Assembly: GCA_964534565.1 (NCBI GenBank)
Contig: CAZHON010000003.1
Coordinates: 1-64,000 of the forward strand
Direction: 5' to 3'
Length of the DNA stretch: 64,000 bases
Source of the DNA: CAZHON01 sp964534565
Lineage (GTDB): Bacteria > Patescibacteriota > Gracilibacteria > Peribacterales > Peribacteraceae
The notes under the pieces are model-generated. The model did no database searches. It was not told where the DNA came from and saw nothing but the letters and a program-made list of their open reading frames with translations. The position numbers and the translations under genes are program-made. Shown here one piece after another: positions 23,435 through 33,004 of the stretch (position 1 is the first letter of the stretch; every line of letters begins with the position of its first letter).

Positions 23435-26400
23435 ATGACTGCCTCGATGGTCAACGTGTGTTTCCCGCATCGCTCCTCACTGCTTCTTTTGGGAAGTGCA
23501 GTGCTGACGCTGGTCGGTATTCCCCTCGCGCACGCACGCGACATCTGCTCCGTCAGTGAAGACCCCGATTTTGAGAATGGGAGCATCAAGCTCGAATGCA
23601 GCTCTGGACAGACATTTCAGGAATATTTTGAGGATTCCATTTGCGGAGGATTCGACAAAGAAATTTCGGTCCTGGGGGGCGCACCGGAAAAAGATCCAAA
23701 CAAGCCGCCGAAGCGCTCGGGCGTCAATGCTCTGGGGAAACCTGGTTATATTCAGAAAGTAACCGGCGTCCCCGGACGCTACGGCGATCCACTAGGCGAG
23801 ATATTCAGTGGGATGGCAAAGCGTATTGAAACGGGCGGCGATAAGAATGACGGTTTTCAATTCCCCGACAACACCGTCGGCATCAGCACCACGGCAGTTC
23901 CCGGTTCACCAAAGACCACCAAAAATGTTTTCCACTGCAGCGACAATTCTCGTATTACGGCAGGACAAACGTGCGACAAGGGACTCGGGCTTCGCTCCCC
24001 GGAAGAATACGGCTACCCCTACTTCAAAGACCCTCCTTGCCGCTGGAGACTGCAGGATGACGAGAATGGAAATGCAAAGCCTAAAGAAGATCCGCCTCCA
24101 TACACTGAGGGGGACTTTAAAGAAGAGGATCAGGTGAAAGGCCAAACGCCGGAACTCTGCACGGAATTTAAAGATTATTTGAATGCGTGGCAGTACTGGG
24201 ATTGTGTCGCATCGGAAGAGAATCTCGACCCCGATCGACACGAGGGAGAAGACCTGATTTGTCACTGCTACGGCATGCGGTACATCACGAACGATCAGGT
24301 GGTCCTGGGTTCTGTCACCTGTGACGAGGTGGGACAAGTTGCGCAGGATAACGACCTCCCCAATGCCAAAGACTGCCAAGGGAAAGAGTGTCGCTGCAGC
24401 CTGCCAGGAACGGAACAATGGTGCGTGCGATCGAAAGATCCACCCGATGGTGTCGGCGAATTGAACGGCACAGCAGACCTGCCGTACCGATCGTACTATC
24501 GAAAATACGATGCATCCTTTGAGCGCGAAAAATTATCGCGTGTGGGAGAAGATGACGCGAGCAAGAGCGGACCCATTGCGTGCTATGGGTTCTACAATGA
24601 ATTCGATACGAAAAAACAGCGCACGCAAACGGACGACCGCAGGTGCGTGATCAACATCGATGTGTCAGACATGGACACATCGCAGCAGGGCAAAGGTGAC
24701 TTTGCCGTCAAAGACGTTAAAGACGTGGGCAGCCCCCAAGCGAAACAATTCGACAAGAACAAAGACAGTTGGTGGCAGGTATTTGCGGGAGGGTTCTCGC
24801 TTCTCAGCCCGAAGCAGAAGGATCTGTCTCTCGCACTCTCCGATGTACAAACCGCCAAGATCCAGACGGTGCCGCAGGTATCGATGGAAAATAACGGGAA
24901 TGGATGGGCGCCCGGCTCACTCGTTCGCGACTTTGATGACACAGGACCGCTTCGCACCATTGTGCGTTGGTGGCACAACCAGGAAACCGCGGCGAACGCC
25001 CTCTTCACTCCCCCGGCCCTTCGCTTGGTGCATGTCCCTGCGTGGGTGCTTGGTCTTGATCCGAAAAACCCTCTCTTCCTCCAGGCATCTTCCAGTTCCG
25101 CTCCTCGCACTCTTGCCGACGGAAAGCGGGAACAGACCATCGACCTGCAGGCCAATGTGCAGGAAGACATTGTGGGCCAAGTGCTCAACTACCTCGACAC
25201 GACCGTCCTTGCCGTCCAAGAGGAACCCTTGCCGGTCGTAGTCCCCTTGGGTGCACCCGGTGAATTCCGCGCACGTGCTCAATCACTGTGCGGGTGGTAC
25301 ATCGCAATGAAGAACAATCAGGAGAAAGACGACACCAAGAAAATCCACGATTGCAACGCAGCAGATGGCAGCGTCGGCGACACCATCAAGAAGCTTAGTC
25401 AGTACGCTGACCAAGAAGAGAAGGTGCGTGTTCTGCGAGGACAATTGGCATCGTTCGCGGGGGAGATTCTTGAAGGACAGGCAAACTTCCTCAAACCTCT
25501 TCACGATTGGAATAAGAAAAATTTAGAGACCTACAAAGAGTACCTTCAAAAGCGTGAGAAAATTCTCGCCATGCAGGCACAGTGGAAAACGGTCGCCTCC
25601 CACTTCAGCACATTCCACGAACAGACCAATGTTCCTTGGTGCATGAATCAGCGATACACCACGGCCATCTATTCCCTCTTGGACCCGTGGATGCCCACGC
25701 GATCGCAAGGAGGCAATGCCTACGAACGAGTGAGCGCACAGGGAAATAATCCCGGCGACCAACCGGAGCCAGGTGCTGCACAAGCATTGTTGGGACTCTT
25801 CGGCAGCGGCGAACCTATTCCTTCCGCAAAAGATCTCCCCAGCCTCACGAACATTCCTGTGTATCCACAACCCGACCTCACCTTCGACCTCTCGGTCTTT
25901 CAACAGATTCGCTCTCCATTCAAATTACCCGTCTTAAAACCGATTCAGGTATTGGTCGACATGCAGCCCTATGCTCCGCCGGGAATCGACGATATAAATC
26001 ACGTCTTCCCTCCTCTTCCTGATTTGCCATCGTACAGCGACGCGCAAAAAGTGATGGATGATGCACGCGCATCGTTGCCCACATTCTGCAGTCCAACACC
26101 AACCGGCTCGGGTGCGACCGTGCCACAGTCAGGAAGCGGAAAGGTGAAGCGCGCATGTCCCGAAGTCACTGCTCCTCCTGCGGCACAGATGCCCACACTG
26201 TGGACAGATGAAGAGCAGGGCAAGATCGCACTGACGATGAATGAGATCGACATGATGATTGTGGGTATGGACAACGCATACAAAAATTTCTGGGACGGAC
26301 TGAACCCCAAGAAAGATGAAAACCCCGAGTTGGAAGAGAAGAAACAGAAGTTGAAATGTCCGAATTGGGGTGTACTGCCGTGCGAGTACACGGAAATGGA

Positions 26401-26815
26401 ACTGATCGAAGAGCTGACACGCATCGGTGCGCGACCTGCCGTTGCACTGAAGGAAGATTATGACTCTGTCGGCACACTGCGTGGAGTAGGCGGCGTGTGC
26501 TTGCCAGACGACGATGCTTGTCATTTGCTCAATCCACAGTGGGTCTACCCACGCACAGGATGGCAGGTGAAGAGCGGTTCAGGTTCGGTGTCCTCCGCTC
26601 CTCTCAAGCAGGGGGAGAAAGCCCCCGTCACCATCGACGAGTTGCGACAACGCCTCATGAAGCTCTCTCTACCCAAGCCGATCGGCAATGAGAGTGTAGA
26701 CAAGATGATTCCCCTCACGGTTCCGCCTGCACAATTGCAACCCGGCCTCGAGGTACCGGGGATCACCGATCTATCCGTCTCTTCTTCCAACACATCCGCC
26801 ACCGGTGCCCCATGA
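23435..26815 (+). CDS. Large exported Cys-rich protein (1126 aa), unknown; first gene of secreted operon
   Basis: An N-terminal signal peptide (about 1-35; SSLLLLGSAVLTLVGIPLAHA, cleavage near AHA/RD) is followed by a Cys-rich region to about 420 (for example CHCYGMRYITNDQVVLGSVT, CQGKECRCSLPGTEQWC), a central region with a long helical segment (about 660-745), and a Pro-rich region (about 800-900) with further Cys. There is no C-terminal anchor. No known domain is recognised. It starts a five-gene run with 4-nt overlaps or short gaps. Two ATGs (23435 and 23447) are possible; neither has a Shine-Dalgarno site. Likely an extracellular structural or assembly protein. Confidence 0.8.
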   Translation: MTASMVNVCFPHRSSLLLLGSAVLTLVGIPLAHARDICSVSEDPDFENGSIKLECSSGQTFQEYFEDSICGGFDKEISVLGGAPEKDPNKPPKRSGVNALGKPGYIQKVTGVPGRYGDPLGEIFSGMAKRIETGGDKNDGFQFPDNTVGISTTAVPGSPKTTKNVFHCSDNSRITAGQTCDKGLGLRSPEEYGYPYFKDPPCRWRLQDDENGNAKPKEDPPPYTEGDFKEEDQVKGQTPELCTEFKDYLNAWQYWDCVASEENLDPDRHEGEDLICHCYGMRYITNDQVVLGSVTCDEVGQVAQDNDLPNAKDCQGKECRCSLPGTEQWCVRSKDPPDGVGELNGTADLPYRSYYRKYDASFEREKLSRVGEDDASKSGPIACYGFYNEFDTKKQRTQTDDRRCVINIDVSDMDTSQQGKGDFAVKDVKDVGSPQAKQFDKNKDSWWQVFAGGFSLLSPKQKDLSLALSDVQTAKIQTVPQVSMENNGNGWAPGSLVRDFDDTGPLRTIVRWWHNQETAANALFTPPALRLVHVPAWVLGLDPKNPLFLQASSSSAPRTLADGKREQTIDLQANVQEDIVGQVLNYLDTTVLAVQEEPLPVVVPLGAPGEFRARAQSLCGWYIAMKNNQEKDDTKKIHDCNAADGSVGDTIKKLSQYADQEEKVRVLRGQLASFAGEILEGQANFLKPLHDWNKKNLETYKEYLQKREKILAMQAQWKTVASHFSTFHEQTNVPWCMNQRYTTAIYSLLDPWMPTRSQGGNAYERVSAQGNNPGDQPEPGAAQALLGLFGSGEPIPSAKDLPSLTNIPVYPQPDLTFDLSVFQQIRSPFKLPVLKPIQVLVDMQPYAPPGIDDINHVFPPLPDLPSYSDAQKVMDDARASLPTFCSPTPTGSGATVPQSGSGKVKRACPEVTAPPAAQMPTLWTDEEQGKIALTMNEIDMMIVGMDNAYKNFWDGLNPKKDENPELEEKKQKLKCPNWGVLPCEYTEMELIEELTRIGARPAVALKEDYDSVGTLRGVGGVCLPDDDACHLLNPQWVYPRTGWQVKSGSGSVSSAPLKQGEKAPVTIDELRQRLMKLSLPKPIGNESVDKMIPLTVPPAQLQPGLEVPGITDLSVSSSNTSATGAP

Positions 26816-27654
26816 AAAAAACTTCTCTCTACCGCCGGCATCTCCTCCTGTGTTTGCTCCTCGCAACCACGGTGCTCGCGCGTTCGGCGCAAGCGGCAGA
26901 CGAAGAGCCACGGTCCGAGAGCGACATTCCCGACAGCTGCTTAACACAGGTGATGGATGCAATGGGACAAGTGGATCGCGAGTATCGCTCTGTGGTGGTG
27001 GGTCTTCCCAAAGCGGAACTCGCTCCCGTTGGCTCTCTGCGCTACGACAAACAAGGTCGTGCGTGGACGAAGACAGACAAAAGTGAATGGAAAAGCCTCA
27101 CGATGAACAGTGACGGACAAGCGCCCTCGGCAAAGTCGAACGGTGATATGGAGTACTCGGCCGAGCTCCCCTCTCGCCGTGGATGGTTGGAAGTGAAACA
27201 GGCCAGCACCTCGGAACTCATTCCTCCTTTGCTGCAGAGCATGCGTGCACTGCAGTGTCGCGTGCGCAGTGTGTGCGATCGGGCTGCGGGGTCTTTCGCA
27301 AAAAAGACCGGTGAAACGATTGAGAGCATTCAACCGATTGGATGTCTGGAGCAGAAGAATGTTCCCGTAATCGACGGATGCACCGTGCCGGATAGACTTG
27401 GAAATGGAAATGCAGAAACCATCCGTTCGCAGTGCGCTATTTTGCAGGACAAACTTGTCTTCCGAGAGGCGCAGCTTCTGAAACTATTGGTTGCGTATGA
27501 CGCAGCACAACGCTCTGCCATGCAGTTCGCCGGCATCATCGACACGTTCCTCAAAGAGTTCCGCTTCCCTCTCCTCCAACCGATTTGGCAGGCCGTTCAA
27601 TCATTTACGGCACTTGGACGTATTCCGTGTTTCAGCGCTCAGTGTGATCAATAA
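26812..27654 (+). CDS. Exported protein (280 aa), unknown; second gene of secreted operon
   Basis: A signal peptide (1-29; LLLCLLLATTVLARSAQA, cleavage AQA/AD) precedes a mature part with Cys at spaced positions and two helical regions (about 125-150 and 205-245). It ends GRIPCFSAQCDQ. ATGA overlap with the upstream gene (4 nt) implies translational coupling. The downstream lipoprotein gene starts 11 nt before its stop. No family recognised. Confidence 0.78.
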   Translation: MKKTSLYRRHLLLCLLLATTVLARSAQAADEEPRSESDIPDSCLTQVMDAMGQVDREYRSVVVGLPKAELAPVGSLRYDKQGRAWTKTDKSEWKSLTMNSDGQAPSAKSNGDMEYSAELPSRRGWLEVKQASTSELIPPLLQSMRALQCRVRSVCDRAAGSFAKKTGETIESIQPIGCLEQKNVPVIDGCTVPDRLGNGNAETIRSQCAILQDKLVFREAQLLKLLVAYDAAQRSAMQFAGIIDTFLKEFRFPLLQPIWQAVQSFTALGRIPCFSAQCDQ

Positions 27655-28450
27655 CTCTGCTCCCTCGATCGGCCGACTCACTATTGTTGCAGCGATTCTG
27701 CTGACAGGGTGTGCCGGGCAGTACATGCCGCCGGAATACAGCGGTGAACTGCTGCCGGCCTGCTCCAAAGAAAACACACCATTTGCAGACAAGGACTTTG
27801 CAAACTATTCGAAGGCAGATGAGAAAGGACCGACTTATCAATGGGGAGAATTGTTCGACGAAAAGGTGCAGGAGGTCGTTGATGCGCACATGAGGTTGCT
27901 GCTGCCGCCTGAGAAGAAAGCGGATCCCGATGCAGGGGGCCAGAACGATTCAAAATCTCCTGTCTGTACCGCAGCGACGTATCGGGAAATGATCCCCGCT
28001 TCCTCAAAATTATCCGCACTCGCAAATGCGCTCCCCGGATTTAAAAACCGCAGAAAGCAATTGTCGGAAGTGGATATGGATGCCGTGTTGCTCGAATGGT
28101 TACGTGTGTATCAGTGCTCGCTGAAGGAAGAAGAAACATTCGCCCAGCAGCACATTCAACAGGAAAGCAACGACAACGACAGCCCGTATGATGTTGAGGC
28201 GGAACTGGAGCGCCGACGATCGTTCATCGAATACGAACTTTCCACCTCGCAACAAAAAATCAGCCGACTGATGACCGTGCTCGGAGGACTCAATCGTCTG
28301 CGCCCACTCACAGCAGAACTCACGTGTCTTGAACGAACATCTGCAGACATTCGCAATAACATCAGCCTGCTTTCTGAAGCGAGCGCCTGCTTGCCGCGTG
28401 CTCTCAATGCCAAAACTTCTTTGCGAGACTTCACCATTGAACCCAAATGA
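27644..28450 (+). CDS. Lipoprotein (268 aa), unknown; third gene of secreted operon
   Basis: GTG 27644 gives MINNSAPSIGRLTIVAAILL followed by TGC, a lipobox (LLTGC) with Cys at residue 23. Longer frames upstream place non-hydrophobic sequence before the lipobox and lie inside the previous gene, so GTG 27644 is preferred; it overlaps that gene by 11 nt. The mature region is charged and mostly helical (about 150-250; SRLMTVLGGLNRLRPLTAEL) and ends with an SACLPRAL segment. It is a predicted LspA substrate. It would anchor the complex formed by this operon to the membrane. Confidence 0.75.
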   Translation: MINNSAPSIGRLTIVAAILLTGCAGQYMPPEYSGELLPACSKENTPFADKDFANYSKADEKGPTYQWGELFDEKVQEVVDAHMRLLLPPEKKADPDAGGQNDSKSPVCTAATYREMIPASSKLSALANALPGFKNRRKQLSEVDMDAVLLEWLRVYQCSLKEEETFAQQHIQQESNDNDSPYDVEAELERRRSFIEYELSTSQQKISRLMTVLGGLNRLRPLTAELTCLERTSADIRNNISLLSEASACLPRALNAKTSLRDFTIEPK

Positions 28451-31170
28451 AACGCGCGATTGTCCCCATCGGCGTGCTCATCGCGGTCTTGCTCCTTGCG
28501 CAATTCCTCCCCAAAACAGAGCAGAACGGACAAATAGCGCAGGTCGCAACGGACAGCGGGGGTTCGTCGAGCAGCGACAAGAATTCGCTCTACGCATTGA
28601 TTAAAAAAGACGTTGAAAATGAATCCTTGGGACACGCCACCAAGGTGGTGAAAGAATTCGACAAACTCGTGAGCAATGCCCTGAAAATCTCGACGCCGGA
28701 TTTCAGCGACAAGGATATCGATGCGGGCATTCAAGGCGACGCACAAACTCTCTGCTCCAAAGATCGCGACGGCACGTACAGTTCGTGTACCGATTTGACG
28801 CAAACCATTCGAGGCATCGCCGGTCGAGAGACGAATATTCAGTCTTTGGGACGCGAGTTGCAGGCAATCGCAACGAGCTATGAACTGCCTCTTCGCGACG
28901 GTCAAAAAGGTGACGCCGGGGTAACACCACCGCTCGCGGGTATTCTGAATATTTGGCGCGTGCGTGGTGGAAAAGAGGTCAGCAATGCAACGGGCGCACT
29001 GCTCCAAAGGACAATGCTGGTGAACGCCAATGACAGCAAAGGACCCGCTAAAGAATTCGCGGAGGCCTACGAAAAACTCAATGATAATGAGGCGATCAAT
29101 GAAGAACAAAAAAACGCAGCAATTTGGCGCTACACAGCGGGTGTGCGTCTGGTGCGCAATGAAAGGAAAAATTATCCCGCTCCGGAAGAGGTCAAGAATG
29201 GAAATGATTCTCCCGAACGACAATATCTATTCAAACGATGGAGCTCACTTGAAACACCACTCATCAATCTGTGGAACTCGATTCGTTCACAGACGTTCGA
29301 TCCCCCGCTCAAGCCGGGCGAGATTGTGATGTTCCAGTTCGCCAATGAAGGCATGCCGGACAACGTTCAGCTGTGGGGATACGTCGAGCAAGGAAAGAAG
29401 AAAAATGATCCTCTGGACGGTGATGTCGGAGTGGCATGGATCTTGCCCCTCAATCCGATCGCCCCCTCCCTCCTCAAGAGCGATCCCTCCGGTGGCGGCA
29501 CCCAGGCGATCTTGGGTGGAGCGTACCCACCCGAACCCGTGATGGCACCGGTCTCCGCCTCGTCGGGAGACTCTAAGCCGTGGGACGGCCGTGCACTGTG
29601 TGCAGGACCTACTGCACGCTTTGGCTACCTCTGCACTCCTGTACCGGGCGACGACATCTGCAAAGAAAAAATCAAAGCACCTGCAGACACGATCATCCTC
29701 TCTGCCTGTACAGAACCTTCTCCAAAAACGGAGGACGAACAAGGTTGGTGCTGCATTCAAAAGAAGGACGGTCTCAAGACCCTTCCTGATGGTGGAACCT
29801 GCAGACCGATTGAAGAAAAGGAGTGCAAAGCTGCCGGTGGCATCGTGATGGAAAATCAGAACCAATGTAAACAGTACGGCTGTACCGACGTGATTCAACC
29901 CGACCCAAAGCCTATTCGCCAAACGGTGGCCGGCCCCGATGTGTGTGCCGACTTGTCCTGGAGCACGACTCAACGTTGCACTGATGTTCAAATCGAATGT
30001 GACAACCGAAGCTCGGATGAAATCGGGTCCAACGATGACTTCAAGTGGGAAGGTGACAAGGTCACGGTTCTGCTCTTGAAACAGAAGAACACCGCGTACC
30101 CCGACATTTTGGCTCACGCACTCACACACGTAACACAATCCTGCAGCATGAGCCCGACTCCCTACATGAAAGATGGAGAGAAATCCTTTGACCTCTCCAA
30201 ACTTCCCAAAGAGGAACAGGAAAAGCGCATTGAAGCATGCTGCCGAACAGAGGGAGAGGCCTTTGCGGCTCAGACGCTCTTTATGGAGCGTGCGGGACGA
30301 TTGAAAGATGCCGGTACGGCAGACGGCATTCCGTTGAATGCGACAACGCTCGCGGAAGGACTGACGGAGGATGAGTGTCACGGATTCTTCCCTCAATCCA
30401 ATGGGTGTCGCACAAGCTTCAAGTACACACCGACATTCAAAAGTGAGATGTGGGTCTTCATGAATAAATTGGCAAATGACAAAGATGCTTCCTCGTGCGA
30501 AGACGTCGTGAAAAAAGCAAAAACAGACCCTGACGTGCAGGGGCGAATCGCAGCAGCCAAGGCCCCACGCGATGTCTGTCGCCCGGGCGCCCAAACTCAA
30601 TTCCCAAACACGATCGGCAACTCGCTCTGTTTCCTTGGTACTTGCGTCGAAAACTCCACCGAACTTCGCAATACCATACCGGGGCGCACTGCAACGACCG
30701 TGCAGGACGAAACATTCCCGTTCGAGTCCACCATCAAACCCCTCACCATCGCCGCAGATTTCCTCACAGGAATTCCGAGCACGTCCCTCACATTGCCTGC
30801 CTATCGCCCAGCCTTGCTGCTCGAGCAAATGGACAGCGAACTGTGTCAAATTGTCGGCTTGCCGCTGCGTTACCCCAGCGTTCGCTGCATGCTCGAACCA
30901 AATAGACAGCTGCAATTCCCTCAAGGAGATTACTTGAAAATGACCCAGAGTCTGACCAAGAGCACGCAGGAACAGCAGGTTGCCATCGCAAATCGCGAAG
31001 CGCTTTTGGAGGCAACGGGCATCCGCATCGGCACCAGTCTCTATGGCCGTGTCATGGACAATGTCGGTCACACCTTGCAGGACCTTGTCACAACGATGAA
31101 CACTCTGCTCGAAACGCTGCAAAAAACGTCGTTCCCCACAAACATGTGCCCACTCGGCGGTACACAATAA
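28447..31170 (+). CDS. Large exported protein (907 aa) with pseudo-metalloprotease motif; fourth gene of secreted operon
   Basis: An N-terminal hydrophobic segment (3-21) acts as signal or anchor. A Cys mini-domain (about 438-483: GWCCIQKKDG ... CKQYGC) precedes a region resembling gluzincin metallopeptidases: ILAHALTHVTQSC (His557, His561) and, about 50 residues on, CCRTEGEAFAAQ, which would give the third Glu ligand. The expected catalytic Glu of HExxH is Ala558 (codon GCA), so hydrolysis is unlikely. The C-terminal 150 residues are helical with paired Cys. ATGA overlap with the lipoprotein gene. Related catalytic motifs occur in peptidases and in the DUF4157 family; the assignment is inference. 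Confidence 0.78.
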   Translation: MKRAIVPIGVLIAVLLLAQFLPKTEQNGQIAQVATDSGGSSSSDKNSLYALIKKDVENESLGHATKVVKEFDKLVSNALKISTPDFSDKDIDAGIQGDAQTLCSKDRDGTYSSCTDLTQTIRGIAGRETNIQSLGRELQAIATSYELPLRDGQKGDAGVTPPLAGILNIWRVRGGKEVSNATGALLQRTMLVNANDSKGPAKEFAEAYEKLNDNEAINEEQKNAAIWRYTAGVRLVRNERKNYPAPEEVKNGNDSPERQYLFKRWSSLETPLINLWNSIRSQTFDPPLKPGEIVMFQFANEGMPDNVQLWGYVEQGKKKNDPLDGDVGVAWILPLNPIAPSLLKSDPSGGGTQAILGGAYPPEPVMAPVSASSGDSKPWDGRALCAGPTARFGYLCTPVPGDDICKEKIKAPADTIILSACTEPSPKTEDEQGWCCIQKKDGLKTLPDGGTCRPIEEKECKAAGGIVMENQNQCKQYGCTDVIQPDPKPIRQTVAGPDVCADLSWSTTQRCTDVQIECDNRSSDEIGSNDDFKWEGDKVTVLLLKQKNTAYPDILAHALTHVTQSCSMSPTPYMKDGEKSFDLSKLPKEEQEKRIEACCRTEGEAFAAQTLFMERAGRLKDAGTADGIPLNATTLAEGLTEDECHGFFPQSNGCRTSFKYTPTFKSEMWVFMNKLANDKDASSCEDVVKKAKTDPDVQGRIAAAKAPRDVCRPGAQTQFPNTIGNSLCFLGTCVENSTELRNTIPGRTATTVQDETFPFESTIKPLTIAADFLTGIPSTSLTLPAYRPALLLEQMDSELCQIVGLPLRYPSVRCMLEPNRQLQFPQGDYLKMTQSLTKSTQEQQVAIANREALLEATGIRIGTSLYGRVMDNVGHTLQDLVTTMNTLLETLQKTSFPTNMCPLGGTQ

Positions 31171-31174
31171 ATTC

Positions 31175-32959
31175 ATGCTCCCCCTTCTTGTTCTCATCGG
31201 CCTTCTCACCTCCCCCTCTGCGTTCGCGCAAGCAGCTCCCCAGGGGCAGCAGGAACCGTCTCTCTGCGAACGTGTACTAGGAGCGGCAACGGACCCCTTG
31301 CCGTCGGATATTCAGGTTGTCAAAACCACGATCAACAAGGACGAGCCGGCACCTCCCTCCCCCGAACTTGTCACCGTCTCGGTCTACGTCAAAAAAGTAT
31401 TGGACCGTGCACGTGAGGGAATGAAAATGCCACAGGAAGATGCCGGAGATAACAGCAACTTTACGAACATCGCCCTCTTGGGGCAGGAAGAAATCATCGG
31501 AACGATCGACAGCGCCATCGATGTTCTGTTGCAGCGTAAAAATCTGACGGAACAAACGACATGCGAGCAGTACGACCTGCTCCTCATTCAATGCACGATG
31601 GAAAAAGTACGAACACAACGCAACAAGGAATTGAGTGAATTGAAATACGCAAATGCCCTGCGCCTCGAACGACTCTATAGCTTCTTGAATGAGCGCCTCC
31701 GAGGACTGCAGAAAGGAGTCCGAGACCCCACATTCAAAGATACAACGTGGGGCGAGGCTCAATTGTTCGACGCACAGGGCGCTTCTGTGGCGTGCTGCCT
31801 CAGCGAAGACGGTTCCTGCCAAACCCGTACGGCAGACCAGTGTAAAGAGCAGGGAGTTGCCTTCTACAGCATGGATGCCTGCAAAGAATTCGGATGTAGC
31901 GGCTCTGCTGCGACCGATAGTCTCTGTTCGTTCAACACCAATTTTACGCCACCAACCGTCACGGGCTATGGCTGTGATGCCGATGTGTTGGAACAACTAA
32001 AAAAGTATCCACCGGCTTTGGAAGACGCGAAGAAGCTCCGCAAAATTCAAGAGAGCATTAAAACATTCACCAACAATGCGAAGTCTCTCCTGACGGTCCA
32101 GCAAGAGATCGCGACGCTTGCAGGCGGAGCCACATCTTCTCAGTCCCCAACAACATCGGAGAGTGAGCGCGCCCACAAGATGATTGACGGGTGTCAGCAG
32201 GGACAATGCAGTGGGAACGACAATCCGTGTCAAAGCAACGCCGACTGCGACGGTGAAATTTGCAGTTACTCGTGGCGTCACTGCAGCGAAGACATGACCG
32301 TCGGTTGTTTTTTGAATTCTGACTGTGCAGACAAGGATCTGGGAGACTGTGTACGAGAAGCTCCCGACTTGCTTCTGGTCCCAGAGCGAACCGACTTCTC
32401 CGCAACGCGCGATGAACTGAAAATTCTCGAAGCATTCGCATCACAGCGTGAGCAGGAACGCAGAGAATTTGTCGATGACCTGAAATTACCAGATGAATTC
32501 CCCTCCAGTGCACAAGACAAAGCCGACGCACGAGCCGAAAACGGAGGAATCCAAGACACCCTCCGCGCCGTCCGGGGACTTTTCATCAGTGTCAGTGCAG
32601 GTCTGGGGCGCATGGAGGCCGATATGTTCGCTCGTGGCCAAGACCCTGAACTGACGATGGCACAATCACTCGCTCCTGTCCGCGGTGTCGGCAGCAAATT
32701 GGCAACTCTCGCAAACGACAGAACCGGGTTGCGACAGCTCGTCACTCGCTTTGCCTGGTTCCTGCGCCGCACATGCATTGACCGTGCTTGCAACGGCCGC
32801 TTACAACAGATCATCGCAATCGCCCAAGCCGATGCGTGCTTCCCCTATACCAAGGGAGATTTCCTCTCTCAAACGTGCGAAAAGCCGCAATGGCAAGAAT
32901 GCCTAGATGAAGCCAAAATTTCGGACCCCAAAGCTCCGACGGACCTGAATTGCCCCTAA
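31175..32959 (+). CDS. Exported Cys-rich protein (594 aa), unknown; fifth gene of secreted operon
   Basis: A signal peptide (1-19; LLVLIGLLTSPSAFA, cleavage AFA/QA) is followed by a helical region, then a Cys mini-domain (about 207-249: ACCLSEDGSCQTRT ... CKEFGC) like the one in the 907-aa protein. A second Cys cluster (about 345-395) contains CQQGQCSGNDNPCQSNADC. The C-terminal region is helical and ends with CNGRLQQIIAIAQADACFPY and further Cys. It lies 4 nt after the fourth gene, closing the operon before dnaE, which has its own promoter. No known family. Confidence 0.78.
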   Translation: MLPLLVLIGLLTSPSAFAQAAPQGQQEPSLCERVLGAATDPLPSDIQVVKTTINKDEPAPPSPELVTVSVYVKKVLDRAREGMKMPQEDAGDNSNFTNIALLGQEEIIGTIDSAIDVLLQRKNLTEQTTCEQYDLLLIQCTMEKVRTQRNKELSELKYANALRLERLYSFLNERLRGLQKGVRDPTFKDTTWGEAQLFDAQGASVACCLSEDGSCQTRTADQCKEQGVAFYSMDACKEFGCSGSAATDSLCSFNTNFTPPTVTGYGCDADVLEQLKKYPPALEDAKKLRKIQESIKTFTNNAKSLLTVQQEIATLAGGATSSQSPTTSESERAHKMIDGCQQGQCSGNDNPCQSNADCDGEICSYSWRHCSEDMTVGCFLNSDCADKDLGDCVREAPDLLLVPERTDFSATRDELKILEAFASQREQERREFVDDLKLPDEFPSSAQDKADARAENGGIQDTLRAVRGLFISVSAGLGRMEADMFARGQDPELTMAQSLAPVRGVGSKLATLANDRTGLRQLVTRFAWFLRRTCIDRACNGRLQQIIAIAQADACFPYTKGDFLSQTCEKPQWQECLDEAKISDPKAPTDLNCP

Positions 32960-32992
32960 ACGGAACCTCTCCCCTTGAAGGACACCGACACG

Positions 32993-32998
32993 TATGAT
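32993..32998 (+). promoter_or_regulatory. -10 element placing the dnaE start
   Basis: TATGAT ends 6 nt before GTG 33005. It favours GTG 33005 over the upstream TTG 32975 as the dnaE start and suggests a leaderless mRNA. Confidence 0.55.
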
Positions 32999-33004
32999 GG
33001 AACC

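Noticed and set aside
29287..31209. A 640-codon open frame antisense to the 907-aa secreted protein
   Set aside because: It is a shadow of the real gene; the sense frame has a signal segment, operon overlaps and sensible composition, while the antisense product has no recognisable features.
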